From: 55-13 sp964501275
GTDB lineage: Bacteria > Armatimonadota > Fimbriimonadia > Fimbriimonadales > Fimbriimonadaceae
DNA: 64,000 nt
Direction: 5' to 3'
Assembly (NCBI GenBank): GCA_964501275.1
Contig: CAZCSP010000003.1
Span: forward strand, 1-64,000
Below the pieces are notes generated by a model, which saw only the letters and a program-made list of their open reading frames with translations, ran no database searches and was not told the origin of the DNA. Both the position numbers and the translations under genes were made by a program. Shown in pieces: positions 8,460-16,663 of this stretch. The stretch's first letter is position 1; each line of letters starts with the position of its first letter.

Positions 8460-10067
8460 CTACCGCTCTCCCGGCAACACGATTCCCCGCATGATCACTC
8501 TTTGGGCAAAGAGGAAGACAACCAGGGTGGGGAGGGCGGCGAGGGTGATGGCGGCCATCATGACGGCCTTGGGCGCGATGCTTTGCAGTTGGTAAATCCA
8601 CACCATCAAAGTCCACATCCTCTGATCTTGGACCACCAGGAAGGCGTAGATGAAGGTCCCGTAGGCGCCCATAAACGCGAGGAGCGCAAGGTACCCGAGG
8701 ACAGGCTTGGAGAGGGGCAGGGTGATCTTGCGGAGCATGGTGAACTCCTTCGCCCCATCGATCTGCCCCGCCTCATAAAGCTCCTGGGGCAGGGAGTCGA
8801 AGAAGCCCTTTAGCAGAAAGATCATATAGCCGCTGGCCGCTGTTGGGAGAACCAAGGCGGCGAAGGTGTTGAGGAGGCCCAGGTCTTTCAGAAGAAGGAA
8901 CGACGGAATCAGCGCAACCTCTGCAGGGAAAGCCATGGTGGCGAGAAGAAAAATGAGGATCCTTCCGCTGGCTCGGATTGGGTAGCGGCTCAAGGCATAG
9001 GCGGCGAGGGGGTTGACGATGAGTTGGGTCAGGATGGCGAGGAGACAGAACAGGGTTGTATTCCACACCGTCCGCCCGTTGAGGAGGATGTAATCAAGGA
9101 CGTAGCTGTAGTTGCGGAGGGTGAAGTCGCGCTTGACCGCGGTTTCGTTTTTGAGAAGGGTGTCGCGTTCAAAGGCGGCGATGGGCATTGGGCGCTCTCC
9201 AAGATTCCATGGTGCCCATGCTCCGGTAGAAGGTCCTTCATACGGTGCCCACATCCTTTCAACCGAACTGGTTTGAAACTGCTTGGGTAGCCCTTTTTGG
9301 ACAAATTCGCTAAGCGTGCTACTCGGCCCCCCGACCAGCGTCAGTTCCTCAAACTTGGTGGCCTTACCCTTCACATCATCCGGCACCAAGGGCCATTGAC
9401 CCTGGTACTTCGCCTTGACCCACTGCTGATAGATCCACTGCGTCCGCACCGGGATCCGGTACTCGGCAGGCAGGGTGGCCTTGAATTCCAGCCATTCCTT
9501 GTACTTCCGATCCTCTCGCGCCTTCCAAGCCTTGCGATCAAGTTGCTCCGCCGGGACCACGATGGTCTGAAACGCCGTGTTCTCCTCGATGTACGCCTCA
9601 TTGACCGCCTCGATGTTCTTGTAGCGATCCTTCAGCCATGATTGGTAGCGAATGACAAGCCTGCTGGTCACCTGGTTGGGGGCCTGCTGGAACCCTGCCA
9701 TCCAGAGATCAAGCGGTAGCTTTTCCAAGAACTGCCGGTATCTCTCGACCTCTTCTAGAGTCGCGTCCGAGCCCAGCCGGGATGAGGCGATCATGCTGGC
9801 GTCGCCGCGATACTTGTCGTCGATGTACTTGCCCAGGAGCGACTCCGGCTTCAACACCCCCTTCTCATCTTTGGTCTCGATCTCGGACCAATAGGCAGGG
9901 ATCAACTTATTGTCGTTCTGGTCGGTCGGCCCCTTGAACCCGGTCGATGCCATCAGGACAAACGGGTAGATGGTGGTGAGGGCGCCGACGGTCAGGATGG
10001 TGTAAAGAACCACCAACGCGATCCTCGCTCGCGGCCTCTTCCGACCAACCTTCCCGACCAGACTCAT
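8460..10067 (-). CDS. Carbohydrate ABC transporter permease (MalG type) with a large periplasmic insert
   Basis: 535 residues from the ATG at 10067, about twice the usual 275-300. TM1 (about residues 15-42) is followed by about 275 non-membrane residues before TM2 (about 332). From there the MalG core is normal, with the EAA loop YEAGQIDGAKEF and ITLPLSKP that docks on the ATPase. The insert is charged and helical and contains RYQSWLKDRYKNIEAVNEAY. The frame stays open to 10202, but that extension reads through a dispersed repeat and has no ribosome-binding site, so I place the start at 10067. No ATPase or binding protein is adjacent. The periplasmic side is inferred from topology. Confidence 0.85.
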   Translation of the reverse strand: MSLVGKVGRKRPRARIALVVLYTILTVGALTTIYPFVLMASTGFKGPTDQNDNKLIPAYWSEIETKDEKGVLKPESLLGKYIDDKYRGDASMIASSRLGSDATLEEVERYRQFLEKLPLDLWMAGFQQAPNQVTSRLVIRYQSWLKDRYKNIEAVNEAYIEENTAFQTIVVPAEQLDRKAWKAREDRKYKEWLEFKATLPAEYRIPVRTQWIYQQWVKAKYQGQWPLVPDDVKGKATKFEELTLVGGPSSTLSEFVQKGLPKQFQTSSVERMWAPYEGPSTGAWAPWNLGERPMPIAAFERDTLLKNETAVKRDFTLRNYSYVLDYILLNGRTVWNTTLFCLLAILTQLIVNPLAAYALSRYPIRASGRILIFLLATMAFPAEVALIPSFLLLKDLGLLNTFAALVLPTAASGYMIFLLKGFFDSLPQELYEAGQIDGAKEFTMLRKITLPLSKPVLGYLALLAFMGAYGTFIYAFLVVQDQRMWTLMVWIYQLQSIAPKAVMMAAITLAALPTLVVFLFAQRVIMRGIVLPGER

Positions 10068-10103
10068 GGGTTGCGAGAGGATACCGCGCAAGCTTATTAA
10101 GGT

Positions 10104-10227
10104 CGGAAGTCGGAAACCGCGGAGATTCCTCGATTCCTCGATTGAAGCGACGATTAGGATACAAACTCGATTTCCGACTTCCGAAACTCCCCAATCCAGC
10201 ATTCAAGCGTTCAAGCATTCCAGCAAT
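10104..10227. repeat. Dispersed repeat: 13-bp inverted repeat plus CCAGCA/TTCAAGC element
   Basis: CGGAAGTCGGAAA (10104-10116) is the exact reverse complement of TTTCCGACTTCCG (10171-10183). Immediately after, 10191-10227 carries AATCCAGCATTCAAGCG and a second CAAGCATTCCAGCAAT, a vocabulary that recurs at 25994-26065. The element lies between the permease start and the divergent S9 peptidase. Confidence 0.6.
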
Positions 10228-10260
10228 AGGGCAATTCAACGAATGTGGTAAACCCCCTGC

Positions 10261-12828
10261 ATGAAGCAGGCTGCCTTTTGGACCCTATGCTTGGTTGCGG
10301 CTTTCGCGGTCGCCGACGATACAACCAAACTCAACGCCATCGCCGTCGAGGGCTATATTCGGCCCCCCAGAGAGATCGAGGAGGTGGTGACGGCCCCTTG
10401 GTATCGCAACTCCGGCGTGGGAAATCTGAACCCAGCCCGCACTCGGTACATCGTGAGTGTCAGCGCGGGACTTCCCAAGCTTGCCGATCTGGCCCGTCCC
10501 TTCCATAACTTGGGCGGAACGCAGATCGACTTTCGGGCCAACCGGGCTCGAAGTGCTTCCTTCCGCCGAATCTCCTCCCTGGAGGTCAAGCCTTTGGGCG
10601 CCGGGCCAACGGTGACGATCTTGCCCCCCAAGGGCGCGACCATCGCCAGCCCATCCTGGTCGCCGAATGGAACCAAGATCGCCTACCTCGCCCTCTTCGA
10701 CCAAGCCACCTATCTGTATGTGGCTGACGCGGCGACCGGTAAGTCCAAGCAGGTTGGTTCCTGGCCCGTGCTTGGCACCCTGGGCACCAACGTGGACTGG
10801 CTGGGCGATTCCAAGCGGATGTCCGTCGTTTTTGTGCCACCCAAGCGAGGAACAATGCCCGAGATTCCGGCCGTGGCCACCGCCCCCCAGGTGAAGGTAA
10901 GCGACGACCGGACCAACTCGCTGAGAACCTATGCCGGATTGATGAACGCATCCTATGAATTCGATCTCTTGGAGTGGCACACCACCGGACAGCTTGGAAT
11001 CGTAAACGTCGACAACGGGCGGGTTCAAGAAGTAGGCAAACCAGCAATGATCCGCAGCGTCAGCCCGCAATCCGACGGCTCACACTTCCGGGTGACCTTC
11101 ATGGAGCGGCCCTTTAGCTATATGCTGCCGACATCCAGCTTCGGTTCGCGCGAGGTTGTTTGGGATACAACCGGCAAGCAGATTGTGGAACTCGATCATC
11201 GGCCGCTTCGATTCGGTGGCGCTGCCCCTGCGTCCACACCTGCCGGGCAAGCCGAGACACAGAAGCGCTCCATCACCTGGCGACCAGACGGCCAAGGCTT
11301 CAGCTTCCTCCAACTCTCCACTCCGCCCCGAGGCTCGGGTGGAACGCCCAGCAATGATCCTCCTGAGGACGACGAACAGGGCCGAGGAGGCGGACGACCT
11401 GGAGGTGGTGCCGCTGGCCAAGCCGCTCCGGCTGGATTGAGACCGGGCCAGAAGGATCGCGTCATGCAATGGCTGCCTCCTTACGGAGAGAACGACGTCA
11501 AGGTGGTCTATGAGAGCGACCAGCGCATCGGCGGCGTGCAGTACAGCGAAGACATGAAGACGCTCTTCATCTCACACACTGTCTCTGGAAGATCGCGGGT
11601 CTCGGCGGTTCGGCTAGATGCGCCAACCAAGCTCTACACCATTACCGAATCCGCTACGGGCGACAGCGCCTTCTACGAGGACAACGGCTCCCTCCAAACG
11701 CGGGAAGGGACGATTGCGGGGAGCGTGGTTCGCATCTCCGCCGATGGTAAGTTCGTCTACCTCGGCGGCACGAAGTACTTCCGCGACCCAGAGAAGGACG
11801 CTCCCCGCGCCTTCTTGGACCGAGTTGAGATTGAGACCGGGAAGAAGGAGCGGGTTTTTGAAGCCGATCCAAACCGATCCGAGTCGATCTCCCTGGTGGA
11901 CGACGACGCCAAGCAGGCCCTGGTTACCCGCCAGTCGCCCACTTCTATCTCGCAAACGCACCTTGTCGACTTGGCCGCCAAGACGGACACGCTACTCACC
12001 GTCAACCGCGACTACGCACCCGACCTCACTCAAGCAAACACCAAGAAGTTCACAGTTACCCGCAACGACGGCGTGAACTTCCAGGTTGAGGTGGCTTACC
12101 CGTCGGGAGCAAGGCCGGGGTCCAAGCTTCCTGCTTTCTTCTGGTTCTATCCCAGCGAGTTCACGGACCAGGCCGCCTATGACCGAACCAAGCGCACATT
12201 CAACAAGAACACGTTCAAGAACATCTCGGTCTCGAACAAGGCCATCCTGCTCCGCGCCGGGTATGCGGTGGTCACGCCCGATTGCCCCATCATCGGCCCG
12301 ACCGAGCGCAAAAACGACGGCTACATCCCCCAACTCCGCAACAACCTCGCCGCGACCATCGACGCCATCTGTGAGGACGGAACCATCGACCGCACCAAAC
12401 TTGGCATTGGGGGGCACAGCTACGGCGCTTTCAGCACGCTGAACGCCATGGTCCACACGCCATTCTTCAAGGCGGGTATCGCGGGAGACGGCAACTTCAA
12501 CCGAATGCTCACTCCGTTCGGATTCCAGTCCGAACAGCGGCAACTCTGGGAAGCGCGCGAAGTGTATTTGTCCATGTCTCCGATGTTGCACTTGGAGCAA
12601 TTGACCGGCGCAGTCCTGCTTTACCACGGAATCGAAGACCAAAACATGGGCACCGACCCCATCAACTCCCCCAAGCTCTTCGCCGCCATGGAGGCACTGG
12701 GCAAGAACGCGGCTTTGTACATGTATCCCTACGAGGACCATGGACAGATCGCTGAAGAAACCGTTCTCGACCAATGGGGCCGGTTTGTAGCTTGGCTGGA
12801 CAAGTGGCTTAAGAACGGCGGGAAGTAG
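10261..12828 (+). CDS. Secreted S9-family serine peptidase (prolyl oligopeptidase fold)
   Basis: 855 residues with a signal peptide (1-18). Residues about 60-560 form the beta-propeller region, with a Gly/Pro/Arg-rich linker around residue 370. The C-terminal alpha/beta hydrolase domain carries the nucleophile S720 in GIGGHSYGAF, an aspartate in HGIEDQNMG and a histidine in YPYEDHGQ, completing the triad. The family cleaves oligopeptides; the layout and length resemble glutamyl-endopeptidase-type S9 enzymes rather than DPP IV. It stands alone, ending at a long palindrome shared with rpoN. No strong ribosome-binding site is visible. Confidence 0.88.
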   Translation: MKQAAFWTLCLVAAFAVADDTTKLNAIAVEGYIRPPREIEEVVTAPWYRNSGVGNLNPARTRYIVSVSAGLPKLADLARPFHNLGGTQIDFRANRARSASFRRISSLEVKPLGAGPTVTILPPKGATIASPSWSPNGTKIAYLALFDQATYLYVADAATGKSKQVGSWPVLGTLGTNVDWLGDSKRMSVVFVPPKRGTMPEIPAVATAPQVKVSDDRTNSLRTYAGLMNASYEFDLLEWHTTGQLGIVNVDNGRVQEVGKPAMIRSVSPQSDGSHFRVTFMERPFSYMLPTSSFGSREVVWDTTGKQIVELDHRPLRFGGAAPASTPAGQAETQKRSITWRPDGQGFSFLQLSTPPRGSGGTPSNDPPEDDEQGRGGGRPGGGAAGQAAPAGLRPGQKDRVMQWLPPYGENDVKVVYESDQRIGGVQYSEDMKTLFISHTVSGRSRVSAVRLDAPTKLYTITESATGDSAFYEDNGSLQTREGTIAGSVVRISADGKFVYLGGTKYFRDPEKDAPRAFLDRVEIETGKKERVFEADPNRSESISLVDDDAKQALVTRQSPTSISQTHLVDLAAKTDTLLTVNRDYAPDLTQANTKKFTVTRNDGVNFQVEVAYPSGARPGSKLPAFFWFYPSEFTDQAAYDRTKRTFNKNTFKNISVSNKAILLRAGYAVVTPDCPIIGPTERKNDGYIPQLRNNLAATIDAICEDGTIDRTKLGIGGHSYGAFSTLNAMVHTPFFKAGIAGDGNFNRMLTPFGFQSEQRQLWEAREVYLSMSPMLHLEQLTGAVLLYHGIEDQNMGTDPINSPKLFAAMEALGKNAALYMYPYEDHGQIAEETVLDQWGRFVAWLDKWLKNGGK

Positions 12829-12832
12829 TCTC

Positions 12833-12938
12833 AATATAGAGTGCGGCAATTCATTGCCGCTTTAGCTGAGCGATTTATCGCGAATCTCATGAAAGAGATC
12901 GTCTGCTAAAGCGGCAATGAATTGCCGCACTCTATATT
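12833..12938. repeat. Long perfect inverted repeat (34-bp arms) between convergent genes
   Basis: The arm at 12833-12866 is the exact reverse complement of 12905-12938, separated by 38 bases. Inside each arm GCGGCAATTCATTGCCGC is itself nearly palindromic. It begins four bases after the S9 peptidase stop and ends three bases before the rpoN stop. It can act as a bidirectional terminator, and its size also fits a non-autonomous mobile palindrome. Confidence 0.85.
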
Positions 12939-12941
12939 TTC

Positions 12942-14327
12942 TTAGGCGGATCGGCGCTTTCTTGAACTCAGGAGTTTCGTCCGGTCGCGATACTTGTTTA
13001 CGGTTCGCCGGGCTACTTGTACGCCCTTTTGCTCCAGGAGCCGGGCTATCGCCTCATCGCTGAGCGGATTGTCGGGGTTCTCATGCTGAAGAATCTCCTC
13101 GATCATCTTCTGAATCCTCAGAGCAGGCTTGAAGAAGACTTCGAACGGGACAATTTCTCCACTTGAGAGTTGCACAAATTTATCCATCGTCGCCCGACTG
13201 ACCGTGCTCTCATGAATTCCCAGGTCCTCCGCCATCTTCGACCGGGTGAGCGGCCTAAGGAACTCATAGGAGCCCGTGTCCACAAAGCTGGGCTGGTTTT
13301 GAATCAGGTACTCGCCGATCTTGCGCAGAGTCCGCTTGCGCTGGTGGATACACCCGATGAAGTCCTCTGCCCGCTGGACGTAATGCGACACATGGCGCTT
13401 CTCATCCTTGGGAGCCCGCTCCATGGCGCTTAGCTCCTTGAATCGCTTCTGATACTCCCGATTCAGTGCCAAGTCGTTCGCATCGACACCCTTCACCTCG
13501 GTGTGCCACCCGGTTTCGTCGCGACGCAGCACCAGGTCCGGGGTGACGGAATGGCCCTTGATCGACTTCGTGGTGCGCGATCCGCCAAACGCTTCGCCGG
13601 GGTAGGGCGACAGTTGCAGGATCTCTTGGAACGCTGCCTCCACCACATCCGGCATCACCTTGAATTTCCGAGTGATCTTCATGGTGCGGCGGGCGATCAG
13701 GTCGTCTAAGTAACCCTTGACGATAGCCCGCGCCAGCTTTTGCTCCAAGGTTTCGGGACTGCGAAGCTGAAGCAGAAGGCACTCCTGAAGGCTGCTGGCG
13801 CCCACACCAGAGGGCTCACAGTGCTGAAGTTTCGCGAGGACCCACTCGGCATGTTCCAGAGCGCATCCGGTAGCCAAGGCGATCTCTTCGACCGGCATGG
13901 TCAGGTAGCCCTTTTCGTCGATGCACTCCACCATGTACTCGCCGATCAAGTGCAGGCTCTGGGGAAGCATGGGGATCAGTTGGGCGCGCAGGTGGTCCCA
14001 GAGCGACGTACCTGTACTGGCAAAGTCCAGCCAATCCAACTCCTCGTTCTGGGGAAGGCTTCTCTTAAACTCGTTGTCGTCGCTTCCTGGCCGCAACTCC
14101 TGCGGAGCCACGGCCCTCAAAATCGCCTCGTCCTGAATCGGCTCCATCTCATCCTGAAGCCGTTCCAGAGCGGGGTTCTCGTTAAGCTCCGTCTCCAACG
14201 CCTGGTCCAACTCGGCCTGGTTGAGTTGGAGCAGATAGCTTGCCAGCACAACTCGCGGATCGACGCGGAGCGTGGTTCCTGTTTCTACTCGTTGAGTCTG
14301 TCCTAATCCCTGACGCACATTCCTCAC
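12942..14327 (-). CDS. rpoN: RNA polymerase sigma-54 factor
   Basis: 461 residues, normal length. Sigma-54 directs polymerase to -24/-12 promoters and needs an enhancer-binding ATPase to open DNA. Region I is the Gln/Leu-rich N-terminus (QTQRVETGTTLRVDPRVVLA, then LLQLNQAELDQALE). The central core-binding and HTH regions follow, and the diagnostic RpoN box ARRTVNKYR lies about 15 residues from the end. The start is GTG at 14327, or GTG at 14318. No enhancer-binding protein is encoded in this window. Confidence 0.95.
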   Translation of the reverse strand: MRNVRQGLGQTQRVETGTTLRVDPRVVLASYLLQLNQAELDQALETELNENPALERLQDEMEPIQDEAILRAVAPQELRPGSDDNEFKRSLPQNEELDWLDFASTGTSLWDHLRAQLIPMLPQSLHLIGEYMVECIDEKGYLTMPVEEIALATGCALEHAEWVLAKLQHCEPSGVGASSLQECLLLQLRSPETLEQKLARAIVKGYLDDLIARRTMKITRKFKVMPDVVEAAFQEILQLSPYPGEAFGGSRTTKSIKGHSVTPDLVLRRDETGWHTEVKGVDANDLALNREYQKRFKELSAMERAPKDEKRHVSHYVQRAEDFIGCIHQRKRTLRKIGEYLIQNQPSFVDTGSYEFLRPLTRSKMAEDLGIHESTVSRATMDKFVQLSSGEIVPFEVFFKPALRIQKMIEEILQHENPDNPLSDEAIARLLEQKGVQVARRTVNKYRDRTKLLSSRKRRSA

Positions 14328-14426
14328 CTTGATGGCCGCTTCCTTGCGACCGCCAAGGGGAAGTATCGGCGAGCCGAATCCGACCTTGCCCGGTAAATCT
14401 TAGGGTTCGGTGATGAGGTTGGGGTA

Positions 14427-14490
14427 AGTGGCCTGGACGTCCACGTCCGGGTCTCCGTGCCTTGAACCTCCAGGTCCGAGGGTCTTGTAG
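14427..14490 (+). repeat. Dispersed repeat family A, copy 1
   Basis: The stretch GCCTGGACGTCCACGTCCGG, then GTCTCCGTGCCTTGAACC and TCCAGGTCCGAGGGTCTTG, closely matches, with small substitutions, the reverse complements of 33084-33147 and 41932-41995. It is intergenic, between rpoN and hisG. Confidence 0.7.
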
Positions 14491-14580
14491 TCGCCGCAAA
14501 GCTCAATGAAACGGCGGCACAATGCATCCGCCGCCTACAAGTTTCTTCTGGCTACCAGTTCAAACCCCTCCATCCCCCGG

Positions 14581-14613
14581 CCCCTTCCTCCCCGACCTTC
14601 GGGGAGGAAGGGG
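14581..14613 (-). terminator. Strong hairpin after hisG
   Basis: A perfect 15-bp stem (CCCCTTCCTCCCCGA with TCGGGGAGGAAGGGG, loop CCT) lies seven bases past the hisG stop. No T-run follows, so termination may rely on the stem alone or on Rho. Confidence 0.55.
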
Positions 14614-14619
14614 AGTGAG

Positions 14620-15495
14620 TCAGTAAATGACCTTGTTCAACGGATACTCGACCAAGCCGGTGGCTCCGGCACGTTTGAGCTTCGGGATGAGGTCCCGGAC
14701 TTGCACCTCCTCCAAGATCACCTCCGCCGCAACCCAAGCGGGGTCGGCCAAGGGGGAGATGGTGGGATTCTTGAGGGAAGGGAGGATGCCGAGGATATCA
14801 TTTTGGTTGGCCACCGGCACATTCATCTTAAGCCCCACCAGCTTTGAGGCGTTCATCGCGCCGGTCAAAAGAATCTCCAGGGACTCCAGTTTCTGGCGCT
14901 TCCAATCGTCTGCCCAGACACTCGGGCTGCAGACGAATCGTGTGGTGGAAGTTAGCAGAGTGTCGATGATCCTGAGATTGTGGGCGCGGAGACTGGAACC
15001 GGTCTCGGTGTTCACCACGATCGCATCAACCAACTGGGGCACTTTCACTTCGCAAGCCCCCCAACTGAATTCCACGTTCGCCTCGACTCCGCGCTCGGCA
15101 AAGTAGCGGTTTGTCAGGCGGACGTACTCGGTCGCCAGGCGCTTGCCACCGAGGTCTTTGGCGGTTTGATAAGGGCTGTCGTTGTGAACGGCGAGGACGA
15201 TACGGATTGGATTGCTCGTCGCCTTGCTGTACCGAAGCTCGCATATCTCGTGGACGTTAGCCCCCGTATCGGCGATCCAGTCGGCTCCGGTGAGGCCGGC
15301 GTCGATAATGCCCTGGTGGATGTAAATCGGAATCTCTTGAGGACGCAATAGGATCGGCTCGATCTCTTCGTCGTCCACCACAGGCTGATAGGACCGGGAA
15401 GACGTTCGGAAGTTGAACCCGGCCTTTTCAAAGAGGTTGAAGGTCGCATCCTGAAGGCTGCCTTTCGGCAAGCCAAGTTTGAGGGTCATGAGCAT
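14620..15495 (-). CDS. hisG: ATP phosphoribosyltransferase (long form)
   Basis: 291 residues, the length of the long, HisZ-independent HisG. It catalyses the first step of histidine synthesis (PRPP + ATP). The N-terminal catalytic domains show LKLGLPKGSLQDAT, GLTGADWIADTG and the PRPP-binding stretch AIVVNTETGSSLRAHNL. The C-terminal about 75 residues (NQNDILGILPSLKNPTIS onward) form the ACT-like regulatory domain that binds histidine for feedback inhibition. ATG codons at 15495 and 15489 are both possible starts. It is not in a his operon here. Confidence 0.93.
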   Translation of the reverse strand: MLMTLKLGLPKGSLQDATFNLFEKAGFNFRTSSRSYQPVVDDEEIEPILLRPQEIPIYIHQGIIDAGLTGADWIADTGANVHEICELRYSKATSNPIRIVLAVHNDSPYQTAKDLGGKRLATEYVRLTNRYFAERGVEANVEFSWGACEVKVPQLVDAIVVNTETGSSLRAHNLRIIDTLLTSTTRFVCSPSVWADDWKRQKLESLEILLTGAMNASKLVGLKMNVPVANQNDILGILPSLKNPTISPLADPAWVAAEVILEEVQVRDLIPKLKRAGATGLVEYPLNKVIY

Positions 15496-15555
15496 GATTT
15501 TAGCTTGGAGGCGAGGATTCCGCTGGGCATGGCTCAGGTCCGGTATTGTAGTGGA

Positions 15556-16080
15556 ATGCGCTCGATTGCGGTTTTAAGCCTTCTTCTGGGATCGTTCACG
15601 GCCACCCTCGCGTTCGACTCGAAGACCTGGATGCACAAGGGATGCAAAGTTCATATCTCCGTGGGCGCCCGCGAAGCCTCGGCTATCGGCAGTTACCTAG
15701 TCACGGTCGCCGCCCCGACGGGCAAGAGGGATACCGTCCGAGTGGATCGTGATGGTGCGCTAGTCGGGGCATGGGCAACAGATATTGACGGAGATGGAAA
15801 GTTTGAAGTGATAGTGGCGACCCGATCCGTAGCTGGAGGAAACTACGGAAGAATCTCCATCCACTCTTGGACCGGAAGCTCCCTGAAGCCAAGGACGGTT
15901 CCTGAACTAAGTCGTAACTTCCTCGGAGGGTATCGTGGCCAAGACCAGTTTTCCGTGGCTCGAAACAACCTGTATCGCTCGTTTCCGACATTTGTCCAAA
16001 CGGGAAGCGGCACACCGAAGAAGGTTGGAAATCGGACGCTAAGGTTGAACTTGAAGAAGTTCCGATGGGAAGCCGTCTAG
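15556..16080 (+). CDS. Small secreted protein, unknown function
   Basis: 174 residues from the ATG at 15556, beginning MRSIAVLSLLLGSFTATLAF, a textbook signal peptide; an upstream in-frame ATG at 15505 would bury it. The mature part contains DIDGDGKFEVIVATRSVAGG, similar to the Asp-rich FG-GAP/VCBS loops that bind calcium in exported beta-propellers, but only one such motif is visible. The function is unknown. It is divergent from hisG and convergent with tRNA-Arg. Confidence 0.65.
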   Translation: MRSIAVLSLLLGSFTATLAFDSKTWMHKGCKVHISVGAREASAIGSYLVTVAAPTGKRDTVRVDRDGALVGAWATDIDGDGKFEVIVATRSVAGGNYGRISIHSWTGSSLKPRTVPELSRNFLGGYRGQDQFSVARNNLYRSFPTFVQTGSGTPKKVGNRTLRLNLKKFRWEAV

Positions 16081-16090
16081 GGGACAGAAG

Positions 16091-16166
<76 letters not shown>

Positions 16167-16229
16167 GTATGTACAGATTATAGTCGGTTTGAAGGGCAAC
16201 CAGGCCCAATTGGACCTGGTTGGAAAACC

Positions 16230-16640
16230 TTAAGGAGTCTCCGGATCCTCCAGGTCGGGTGTCGTGTCAAACCACATCATCATTGGAGTTGAAATCGATA
16301 CTTCGCCGTGGGATACAACAACCTGAATCCCGAATTGTGGATTACTGCTCACAGTTGCCTGAAACATGACTGAAGTCGCTCCTGGTTGGGGAGAGATGGT
16401 CTCCGGCAGGTTTGTGAAGGCTCCAGTCGGAGCAGAGAAAGTAAAGACTTCTTCACCCGTCGCAGGACCGCTTAGGTGGACGGTAAAGGTTACGACATCG
16501 CCGGGTACAACGACCAACTTATCCGTGCCAAAAACGGCGGGGCCACCGCCATCTAGTCTAGCTACCGCAAAGGTAGGAGATTGACCAAGCCCAACAAGAA
16601 GAAGAGAAACTATCGCGATCAAGATTGCTATACGTGCCAT
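16230..16640 (-). CDS. Small exported Ig-like protein, third gene of the NTPase operon
   Basis: 136 residues. Residues 1-25 are a signal peptide (IAILIAIVSLLLVGLGQSP). The rest is beta-rich and repeats the pattern of bacterial Ig-like/CARDB-type domains (VVVPGDVVTFTVHLSGPATG, then TSVMFQATVSSNP). It ends in a short acidic tail. It follows the pseudo-cyclase NTPase gene by 23 bp on the same strand, so co-transcription is likely. The family is not recognised. It may be the effector or the ligand side of that system (inference). Confidence 0.6.
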   Translation of the reverse strand: MARIAILIAIVSLLLVGLGQSPTFAVARLDGGGPAVFGTDKLVVVPGDVVTFTVHLSGPATGEEVFTFSAPTGAFTNLPETISPQPGATSVMFQATVSSNPQFGIQVVVSHGEVSISTPMMMWFDTTPDLEDPETP

Positions 16641-16663
16641 AGGAACGCATAACGAAGCAACAA

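Noticed and set aside
11992..12849. 285-residue minus-strand frame opposite the S9 peptidase
   Set aside because: It overlaps the catalytic domain of the peptidase in antisense and reads into the 34-bp palindrome; no domain is visible.
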